From: JAFNGF01 sp964567045
Lineage (GTDB): Bacteria; Planctomycetota; Phycisphaerae; Sedimentisphaerales; Anaerobacaceae
DNA length: 16,599 nucleotides
NCBI GenBank assembly: GCA_964567045.1
Contig: CAZMLE010000082.1
Span: 1-16,599, forward strand
Reading direction: 5' to 3'
In this document: positions 6,884 to 13,752 of the stretch, one piece after another
Numbering within the stretch: position 1 is the stretch's first letter
Layout: each line of letters opens with the position of its first letter
Made by a program: the position numbers and the translations under genes
Notes under the pieces: generated by a model
What the model was told of the DNA's origin: nothing
Database searches by the model: none
Seen by the model: only the letters and a program-made list of their open reading frames with translations

Positions 6884-7702
6884 AGATTGAGAAAATCAGG
6901 ACATGAGATGACAAGAACGTCCAAGACCCGCACAGCTATATTGATTCTGTTTATCCAGGCCGGCATATTCTTCTTGCATGCACCCCGTGCACGGTCGGCC
7001 GAGGCCCTTCAGGCTGAAAAGCTGATAGTGGGTTTCGAGCAGGCAGAGCTAAGCCGGGGCGCACACATTTCGCGGGAAGAGAAGCCAGGGCCTGAGAGCT
7101 GGTTCTATCTGCTGGAGCGTCCCGAAGGATTCGATTTTGCGGCCCGGTTTGAGTGGCCCGGGGAAACCAACCGAGCCTGGACGTGGCACTGTCAGCGGGG
7201 GGCGCACACCGAAGGTGAACTAGCCTTGGTCGCAACTGTTGCGCCGGCTGATCGTGAAAAACGAACAGCAACCTACTGCCAGACCGAGTTCCTCTCCTAC
7301 TTCTACGCTAATATCCGCAGGGGATTTGTTGAAGCACAGCTCTTGATGACGAGCTTCCAATGGCTGGTCAAAGCCAGGCCGGATTTGAGGGACTGGTCCG
7401 ACTACGATTTGCTCTGGGTAGACGTGCGCTGCGACGCTGCACCAGTCGAACTGTGGCTGGCTCTCGAAGACAATCTCCTGGAACCACCGGTGATGAGGAC
7501 CTACAAGATACCTGTAGGCGAGTGGGTTACACTCGAGCTTGACCTTAAAGAGGCTACGCGGGTTCGAGAGCTTGATTTGGCCAAGATCACCAATTTCTGG
7601 CTCATGGGCCGGTCATCTGTCCAAGCCACCGCGCGGATAGACAACATCAGGATAGTCAAACAGGGCATGCCTGCTCCTAATAACCTTCCCTTCGCAGGCT
7701 CA

Positions 7703-7769
7703 GGGCAAGCTTGCCCACGTGGCACGGGCTTCCAGCCCGTGGGTCCCACGGCCAGGATGGCCGTGCCAC
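7703..7769. repeat. Compound palindrome inside the broken gene, first break
   Basis: GGGCAAGCTTGCCC (7703-7716) is a perfect 14-nt palindrome. It is followed by GTGGCACGG (7719-7727) facing CCGTGCCAC (7761-7769), with GGGCTTCCAGCCC and GGCCAGGATGGCC as inner hairpins. Translated it yields the low-meaning GTGFQPV...ARMAVPQ string typical of this repeat type. The coding frame changes across it. Confidence 0.8.
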
Positions 7770-8162
7770 AAGATGCCGCTTACAAAACCCGTTGTAGTAG
7801 CCCCCGGCTCGGTCGTTCCATTCGGATGGGTGTCCGCTTATGACAACAAGCTCATCTTCGTTGCCTACAGTGCCGAGGAGAACGCCAGAGCAGCCTACAC
7901 GGACGACGGTGGCACCAACTGGAAGCAGCTTCCGGAACCCACAATCCGCAACCTTGACCACGGCACCGCCAGGGGCTGTGCTGTTGATGAACTGGGCGAC
8001 GGGGTCGCCGTATCCAGTGGACCGGGCTGCGCAGGGCTTGGCCATCCCAACCCGAGACAGCATCTGACCAAGTACACCTTTACCGGCAATAGCTGCCAAG
8101 CACGGTTTCCCACTATTCTGGACTCGGACATCCGGCACTGCGGTTCTAATGCCTCGGTGGTA

Positions 8163-8196
8163 CCCCCCTGCTTTCTTGCGAAAGCAAGAAGGGGGG
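8163..8196 (+). repeat. C5GC-type hairpin, copy A, second break of the gene
   Basis: CCCCCC (8163-8168) and GGGGGG (8191-8196) enclose TTCTTGC, loop GAAA and GCAAGAA. An unpaired TGCT lies on the 5' side only. The coding frame changes across it, consistent with an insertion of about 32 nt. Confidence 0.8.
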
Positions 8197-8346
8197 CGGC
8201 GGTCTCTTCAAAGGGCGCCTCTGGGCTAGTTGGGGCGAGATCGGACGTGAACACGCGATAGGGGTGCATGTAAAGTTCTCCGATGATGACGGTCGAACGT
8301 GGATCCCTTGGGGTAAGGCAGCGGCGCTTCCCGGTTCGCAGGCTCG

Positions 8347-8379
8347 CCCCCGCAGCTTCTTGCGAAGCAAGAGCGGGGG
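8347..8379 (+). repeat. C5GC-type hairpin, copy B, third break of the gene
   Basis: CCCCCGC (8347-8353) and GCGGGGG (8373-8379) enclose TCTTGC, loop GAA and GCAAGA. A short unpaired segment lies on the 5' side. The frame shift across it fits a 38-nt insertion spanning about 8342-8379. Confidence 0.8.
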
Positions 8380-8988
8380 TCCGATGGAACCTACGGCTAT
8401 CCCGAGACCGTGGTCAGCCCTTACAAGGAGCATGTCGCCTGCTTCTGGCGGCACAAAAGCCAGTGTGGCATCAAATGGTCGGTCTATGATGGGTTAGACT
8501 GGTCAGCCCCGGCAGAGGTCTCACCAGTTACCCTTGACGATATGGATGGGGCTTACCGGGCAACGATGTCGGCAATCACTAAAGGGGATCGTGAAATATT
8601 CTTCACTGCTACAGCCCTCAACACGGTCTTACGCTGGGATGGTAAGTCCTGGCGAGGTGAACCCGTCCGTATCGAAGATGGAGGCATGCTCTCATTGGCG
8701 GGGGATGTTGTAACGCTTTTCACCTCCGGGAAGGTAAACCGTAGGTGGAAGGGTGTCCGCTGGCAGCGCCGGACAACCCTCGGCTGCTACTGGCGTTTAC
8801 CGAGTGGCCGGTGGGAGGGCCCTGCGGATCTCACCCCAGAACTTACTATTGATGAGTATCGATCGCTTGCGGGCTTCTCTGTTCCGCCCTATGCTCCCGA
8901 GAACTTCATACCGCTCGTCTGGAGCGACTACGACGAGGGGACGGTTAAGCTCTTGAAGTTTCCGGTACCTCTGACCCTCCGGAAATTT

Positions 8989-9055
8989 TAGACAGGATAA
9001 CAGGATTGAAAATGCTATTTGAATCCCTTTCAACAAATATCCTGTAAATCCTGTC
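8989..9055. repeat. GACAGGAT-type palindromic element, copy 2
   Basis: TAGACAGGATAACAGGAT at the left faces ATCCTGTAAATCCTGTC at the right (ending 9055) across a spacer of about 35 nt. The stop codon TAG of the broken gene (8989-8991) matches the same bases (TTTAGACAGGAT) in copy 1 at 919-957, so the repeat supplies the stop. Confidence 0.8.
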
Positions 9056-9200
9056 CGAAAAGTGCTGAAAGTGCGTAAGAGATTGCTCACGGCATAATCT
9101 ACGAGAGGACAATAGCCGCAAAGACATCTATTGCGCTGCCAGCTATTATCTTTTCCTCGCCTCAGCCAAAAAACCCCCTAACGCCCGTGCCCTGACTTGC

Positions 9201-9229
9201 CAACGGTCGTTCCATATCGGGGTGATGGT
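9201..9229. repeat. Dispersed 29-nt repeat, copy B
   Basis: This copy matches 4596-4624 at 26 of 29 positions without gaps, in the same orientation. It lies in a gene-free stretch. Confidence 0.65.
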
Positions 9230-9537
9230 AGGTAATATTCTTGAAGAAATGTGAATTATCCACTGGGCGTAAGTCATTGCTTCTTGTACCAATCAGACAC
9301 TCAAAGTGACTGCCAAGTGAAAACTTTTGGGGCTTGGTCCTTTACGTATTTGGCTTGAGTCGCCGCTTCGCCGAGTGACAATTGAAAATTGACAATCGTA
9401 AATTGGGGACCCCAGTCGTAAAAAATCAAAGGGCTGGCGCGCGGCCACCAGCGAAGCGCGTGGCATGGCTTCGTCACAAAACAAGAGCCTTCCTGGGCTG
9501 ACGTTGTCATTGTTGTGGAAATTGGACCTCTGTCCCA

Positions 9538-9565
9538 GCGATTCGCTCGAAAAGAGGCGAATCGC
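9538..9565. repeat. Perfect 9-bp hairpin
   Basis: GCGATTCGC (9538-9546) faces GCGAATCGC (9557-9565) with a 10-nt loop. It is not followed by a T run and lies far from a gene end, so it is listed as a palindrome rather than a terminator. Confidence 0.55.
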
Positions 9566-9812
9566 CGTGGTTATTGTGGCTTCCAATGAGACATCCAATG
9601 CCACGCAGATCGGCAATCAAGTGCAAGAAGTAAGGGATTCTCATCCCATCATAGCTACCGAAGGCAGGAGAACAGCATCTTGACCATTTTCGCTATCGCA
9701 GTACATGAACATGAAGGATATACACGGTCGCGAGAATCCTGCCGCGTCCCTGAATTGCTTCCACCTGGGGGGCCGCACAAAGAGTCTTCCGCCTTCGGGT
9801 ACTACAGCCGCA

Positions 9813-11024
9813 TTATGAGTTTAACACCTCCAGCGACACCAACTTCCGAGTGAACGGATATATCGCCTCTTTTAACGGCACTCCACTCACCTCGATTCGG
9901 TCGATGTCATTCGTGCCCACACCTGCAGCGGCCAGCAATTGCAGGTGGTTCTCACCTGGAAATGGCGGGCGCGTATGAGCAGCCATTGGGTCGTGACCCA
10001 TGATGGCCGTACACACGGCGTCGGTGCATACCGCATTCGGCCCGACCAGCAACAGCTTGGGCTGGATCGGCTCCACACCCTCGTTCCAATACCCTTCGCC
10101 TCCTCTGATCGTATCGACGCCGTCAATCACAGCCAGATTGACCGGCCGCGCACACACCACATCGGCGACAATTCGTGGCACACGGTAACGCCAATCACGG
10201 GGTACTCCGCGGTCGATCTCGCCAGGGACTCCTTCGGGCACGGCCCGCTGGCCCATATGAAGGAGTGCTCCGCGGGCCTTTACGGTATCTTCATTCGGAG
10301 CATCGTCGCCGTACAGGGCGGTTGGTAGTATGCCGAAAAGGTTCTTCGAAGCCATCGTAACACCCGAGCTGGCATGCTCTTTCAGCTTTGCCAACGAGAC
10401 AAAGACATCTGTCTTCTCGTACCATTGATTGACGTCGAATGCCGGGAAGAGGTATCCACCCCAAGGGACCTTGAGCCTACTGTACCTTGGCCAGCTTCCC
10501 CGGTTCTTTGTGTTTTCGAGGATGACCTTGTGGCCTCCCGCAGCCTGAATTGCTGCTATGTCCCACCCACCCGTCATGAGGACCTTTTCTATAGGCTCGC
10601 GGTAGTACAGGGCTTCCACTAAAACTATCCGTTGCGCCCCGGCATCGTTAAGTGCCGCACACAATGCGGCTACTACGCTCGGATGGATGTGGTAGGTTCG
10701 ACAAGCGGGCAGTCCGCACAACTGCTGCACGTGACCAGTAAGGTTCAGCTTGACTGTGACTGTCTTGTTGCGGACCAGTTTATCGATGCCGCCGATTAGC
10801 TCCAGAGCCGCATCGAGCTTGCGGCGGACCAGACTCGGCTCATACGAATCGCACCGCTGGATGGCCACCGGCATACTTGGGGCATTTTTGGAGCGGTCGG
10901 GCAGCGGCGGCACAGCCGATTCCTGCGCAGTGCTCCAGGCCAAAGGGAGCCTGCCGCCAGCCAATGCTACCGCGGTCCCCAAGCCGCGGACCAATATCTC
11001 CCGTCGATTCATCGCACCGGACAT
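9813..11024 (-). CDS. Tat-exported DUF362 domain protein
   Basis: This gene encodes 403 residues. The ATG at 11024 is chosen because AAGAGGG lies 7 nt upstream; an in-frame TTG at 11042 and an ATG at 11012 are alternatives. The leader NRREILVRGLGTAVALAGG (residues 6-24) is Tat-like, followed by a likely cleavage near ATG-free STAQE. The body fits DUF362: VTVKLNLTGH, then HPSVVAALCAALNDAGAQRIVLVE, SLAKLKEHASSGVTMASKNLFG, AVIDGVDTIRGGEG, and a terminal CTDAVCTAIMGHDP. DUF362 proteins are often linked to iron-sulfur chemistry, but no cluster-binding ferredoxin motif is visible here, so a stand-alone periplasmic role is likely and its activity is unknown. It follows the alpha/beta-hydrolase gene on the same strand, 208 bp downstream, with a hairpin between them. 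Confidence 0.85.
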   Translation of the reverse strand: MSGAMNRREILVRGLGTAVALAGGRLPLAWSTAQESAVPPLPDRSKNAPSMPVAIQRCDSYEPSLVRRKLDAALELIGGIDKLVRNKTVTVKLNLTGHVQQLCGLPACRTYHIHPSVVAALCAALNDAGAQRIVLVEALYYREPIEKVLMTGGWDIAAIQAAGGHKVILENTKNRGSWPRYSRLKVPWGGYLFPAFDVNQWYEKTDVFVSLAKLKEHASSGVTMASKNLFGILPTALYGDDAPNEDTVKARGALLHMGQRAVPEGVPGEIDRGVPRDWRYRVPRIVADVVCARPVNLAVIDGVDTIRGGEGYWNEGVEPIQPKLLLVGPNAVCTDAVCTAIMGHDPMAAHTRPPFPGENHLQLLAAAGVGTNDIDRIEVSGVPLKEAIYPFTRKLVSLEVLNS

Positions 11025-11094
11025 AACTGTACCCTCTTTCAAAGGTCCTGAATGAGTAAGTTGTTAGAAAGCAGACTTATATACGCGTTCCTGA

Positions 11095-11129
11095 CCCCCG
11101 CTCTTGTCTTCGACAAGAGGACGCGGGGG
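11095..11129 (-). repeat. C5GC-type hairpin, copy C, between the hydrolase and DUF362 genes
   Basis: On the minus strand the element reads CCCCCGC, an unpaired GTCC, TCTTGTC, loop GAA, GACAAGA and GCGGGGG. It matches the architecture of the copies at 8163-8196 and 8347-8379 but with a changed, still complementary inner stem. It lies about 70 nt upstream of the DUF362 start and has no T run on the minus strand. Confidence 0.75.
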
Positions 11130-11232
11130 CTCGAATGCATCAAGAAACCCTTTAGCTCAGCGGAACGACTCCGGAACCTTAGGGCCGACTAACAGATGAT
11201 CCGATTTTTCATTGTCCTTACTTACAAAGAAT

Positions 11233-13263
11233 TTAGTCCACCTTATCGAGCTTTTGTACGAATTTTGTTGAAGCCCCCACAGCAGCATAGATTTCAGCAA
11301 CTTTCCTTAGCAGCTCACTCTGGTTGCCGTAAATGGTTAATGCACGTGGAGCAAGCATTCCCAATACGTCGGGGATATCGCATACTCTTAGAACATTGAG
11401 GAACTGAGGTGCTTCACCGCTCATGTGAGATAGCGGTGGTTTGTTCAATATCACACCGCTAATATCCGGCTCCCACAAAGCAGCATACGCTGCCAGGACA
11501 CCAGAACCGCCCTCGCCAAGCACGTAGAGCGGGACACTCTCATTGTATTTACCTCGCAGATATCGGGCTGTTGCGATGACATCCCACACTCGCCCGGTAT
11601 CGACGGTCCGGCCTAACAAGACATGCGAACGCTCGACATAGTTAGGCGGATTCTTGCGAGTCCAGCGAGTCTGGTCAACACCCCGGGGAGCACATACATA
11701 TAGATGGTCGCCCGGTTCATGCACATCGTGTATCCACTGGGGGATGTCCACAGTTGAATCAGCATTTCGCACCACCATCAGTACACGTCTGGCATCCTCG
11801 GTTGACTTGAAGGCATCAACAGACTGCAGGCGCACTTTGATGCCAGGTTCTGAGGCAAGGCGTACGTCATCCGGTCGGACCTGTTCAAGGAACTCTGCCG
11901 CAGGGATCCGCTCGGGAAAATAGCTAAATGAAACGCGACGGAGCTTGGTTATCATAGCCGCTTTCCAAGTATCGTACTCGCCTTTTTGGGGTGGCTCCAC
12001 CTGCGTCATGGGCACGAAATACTGGTCTATGGTCGCGTTCAACTCATCTCTGGGAATGTCGGAGTCCTCAGGAAAAACGCGGAGCTTCTCCGGCTCAATC
12101 GGATGCTGTGGCTTATTGGGGGAGTCAGTCACGAGATCTACCTCACTATCAGTTACCACCGTTGCATCATTTTTCAGGTGCATGTTTATGAAGCGATAGG
12201 CCGCCTGGCGGATATCCTGCCGATAAGCATGACCACCAATGCTAACGATGCTGTCGACGAAGTCACCTGCTCCGTAAAGGCTGTAGATTTGTTCAAGGCG
12301 ATTGATCACCCTTTGGTTGGCATCCATCGGAAAGATAGAGTCTTGGTCACTGTTGACGAACAACAATGGGCGGGGCGCCACTAAGGCAGCAATGCAGGTC
12401 CACGGCCACTGGAAGGTGTTGTACAAGAACATGCAATCACAATGTCCGTTGATCACCCGATTGGGCACATAGGACACCAGATCCGCCATTCCACTGACCG
12501 GCACAGCGACCTTCACGCGTTCGTCGGCCGCCGCTATCCAAAAGGTAGCTGCTCCGCCACCGCTGATCCCGGTTACGGCAATCCGCTCGGGATCCACATC
12601 GGGTCGGCTAACCAGGTAATCGATGCCACGGATTCCATTGAGGCACTCTACACCCGCAGGCGTATATCCGCGTGAGTGCCACCACCAACGACCTTCACGA
12701 TAGGTACCATGATGAATAGCAGCAATCTCACCTAACTGCAAAGTGTCCAGAATCAGACAAATGTAACCATGCCGTGCAAACCATATACCATGCGACTGGA
12801 AAGCAGTCTTATTACCGTTTCGTCCTCGGGAAGAATGCCCACAGACATATAGCACAGCCGGCAAATGTTGGCCCTTAGCGATGTTCTTCGGTCGATAGAG
12901 ATTGGCAGTAACATATAGCTGTGGCCGGCTCTGATAATGAAGCATATCCACAATATAATCGTCACCTTGAAGCGTTCTGGTGATAGTAGCTTTAAGCGGC
13001 GTCTTCTCTGGCATTGGCGAGAGCCCCAACATGTGGAAGTACTCCTCTTTGTACTTCGGGCGAACTTTCTTCCAATCCTCCACAGATGCAACGTCTTGTA
13101 GAAACCGCCCATCGATCTTCTCAGCCTCACGGCTCAGGTATTCCTGAATCATCTCATCACCAGGTTGCCCACGGTCTGGCGGATTATATGGCTGGCCTCC
13201 CACTTTCGACCCACCCCCCAGCGTTGTTAGGGCCGCCAAAACGGTCATACACCAAAATCCCAT
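11233..13263 (-). CDS. Exported tandem alpha/beta-hydrolase, acetylxylan-esterase type
   Basis: This gene encodes 676 residues; the ATG at 13263 has AGGAG 7 nt upstream. An N-terminal hydrophobic segment (residues 2-18) suggests export. The first hydrolase domain (about 50-365) has the nucleophile elbow TGISGGG with S234, an acid in NSDQD (D306 or D308) and GGHAY with H345, so a full triad can be drawn. CGHSSRGRNG (141-150) probably forms the oxyanion region. The second half (about 430-676) repeats the fold in weaker form. Its elbow equivalent is LGEGGSG (582-588), with glycine where the nucleophile would be, so it is probably inactive. Relatives are annotated as acetylxylan esterases or prolyl-oligopeptidase-like hydrolases. 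Deacetylation of hemicellulose fits the CE15 neighbour, but other esters are possible. It is the upstream gene of a likely pair with DUF362. Confidence 0.82.
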   Translation of the reverse strand: MGFWCMTVLAALTTLGGGSKVGGQPYNPPDRGQPGDEMIQEYLSREAEKIDGRFLQDVASVEDWKKVRPKYKEEYFHMLGLSPMPEKTPLKATITRTLQGDDYIVDMLHYQSRPQLYVTANLYRPKNIAKGQHLPAVLYVCGHSSRGRNGNKTAFQSHGIWFARHGYICLILDTLQLGEIAAIHHGTYREGRWWWHSRGYTPAGVECLNGIRGIDYLVSRPDVDPERIAVTGISGGGAATFWIAAADERVKVAVPVSGMADLVSYVPNRVINGHCDCMFLYNTFQWPWTCIAALVAPRPLLFVNSDQDSIFPMDANQRVINRLEQIYSLYGAGDFVDSIVSIGGHAYRQDIRQAAYRFINMHLKNDATVVTDSEVDLVTDSPNKPQHPIEPEKLRVFPEDSDIPRDELNATIDQYFVPMTQVEPPQKGEYDTWKAAMITKLRRVSFSYFPERIPAAEFLEQVRPDDVRLASEPGIKVRLQSVDAFKSTEDARRVLMVVRNADSTVDIPQWIHDVHEPGDHLYVCAPRGVDQTRWTRKNPPNYVERSHVLLGRTVDTGRVWDVIATARYLRGKYNESVPLYVLGEGGSGVLAAYAALWEPDISGVILNKPPLSHMSGEAPQFLNVLRVCDIPDVLGMLAPRALTIYGNQSELLRKVAEIYAAVGASTKFVQKLDKVD

Positions 13264-13752
13264 GATTGGACTCCTTGCATATTCTCGGCAGATATAGTAC
13301 GCATCAGTATCGCATGCACAAGGATTATAAAGGAAGCACTCACAGGCTACAAGGGTTTACTCTCCGTATCTTGGCAGCTCTGAGCAAAGCGAGATTCTTC
13401 TTCCGAATGCACGGGTCTCCTACAAAGCTGGAGCCCTTTGCTGCTACGCCACAAGTTGCGACTTTGCTCGCAGCACAACTTGCTTAAGCGGCTACTGTCT
13501 GGTACTCTTGGGGCACTGAAACTTGCTGATCATGTTGCCAATGTGTTTGGAGGTTTATTCTGAATGCTGTCAGAATCTTGTTTACGCCGCCTCGGCAGCC
13601 ACCTGTACCCGCGCCACCTGTGTCGGGGTAAACACAGGTGCGGGCAGGCGCCGCTGCAATTTGCTAAAGGACAGGTCCAGGAACAGGGCCAAGGGATCCC
13701 GGTTCCCACTTCGCGGGAGCCAAGCCGGCTTTGTAGGAATCTAAACACACAC
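13264..13752. other. Divergent, palindrome-rich region upstream of the transglutaminase-like gene
   Basis: It lies between divergent genes, so promoters are expected, but none was recognised. Palindromes include GAGCAAAG/CTTTGCTC (13382 and 13462), CAAGTTGCGA facing TCGCA..CAACTTG (13452-13482), ATTCTGA/TCAGAAT (near 13557-13576), CACCTGTGT/ACACAGGTG (13615-13640) and GGTTCCC/GGGAGCC (13701-13721). Part of the stretch is open in the frame of the next gene but does not look like protein. Confidence 0.55.
13615..13640. repeat. CACCTGTGT palindrome before the transglutaminase-like gene
   Basis: CACCTGTGT faces ACACAGGTG across an 8-nt loop. Pairing can be extended with the flanking CCCGC and GGGC. 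It sits in the stretch that a naive reading would translate as the N-terminus of the next protein. Confidence 0.6.

Larger units (their letters stand above)
6908..8991 (+). pseudogene. Secreted jelly-roll plus Asp-box (sialidase-like) protein, frame broken three times
   Basis: The start is the ATG at 6908, with AGGA 6 nt upstream; a TTG at 6887 is less likely. The first segment (to about 7700) has a signal peptide (AILILFIQAGIFF, then ARSAEA) and a beta-rich, carbohydrate-binding-like domain (WVDVRCDAAPVELWLALED; ARIDNIRIV). The second segment (about 7771-8165) reads VVPFGWVSAYDNKLIFVAYS and the Asp box TDDGGTNW. The third (8198-8346) reads GGLFKGRLWASWGE and a second Asp box, SDDDGRTW. The fourth (8380-8991) reads GTYGYPETVVSPYKEHVA and runs to TAG. 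Each change of frame coincides with a short palindrome (7703-7769, 8163-8196, 8347-8379). Removing about 32 nt at the second and 38 nt at the third restores plausible protein (VVPGGLFKG; GSQSDGTYG). Asp boxes suggest a sialidase-like propeller; catalytic residues and substrate cannot be named. Sequencing error is unlikely as the cause, but two separate genes split near 7771 remains possible. Confidence 0.75.
8992..9812. other. Gene-free stretch with dispersed repeats
   Basis: It contains most of the GACAGGAT element, the 29-nt repeat copy B (9201-9229), a TGACAATTG/TGACAATCG direct repeat near 9376-9397 followed by GGGGACCCC, and a perfect 9-bp hairpin at 9538-9565. Open frames across 9293-9683 on both strands show no recognisable domain and no good ribosome binding site, so I do not call a gene. 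Confidence 0.55.

Noticed and set aside
9465..9683. Open frame of 72 codons on the + strand
   Set aside because: No ribosome binding site, no recognisable domain, overlaps repeat-like sequence and a 9-bp hairpin, and an opposite-strand frame of similar quality exists.
11095..11129. Rho-independent terminator of the hydrolase gene
   Set aside because: It has a strong stem but no T run in the direction of transcription, and the same hairpin type occurs inside a coding sequence.
13564..13752. N-terminal extension of the transglutaminase-like protein
   Set aside because: The translated residues come from palindromic repeats and precede a typical signal peptide, so they are unlikely to be part of the native protein.
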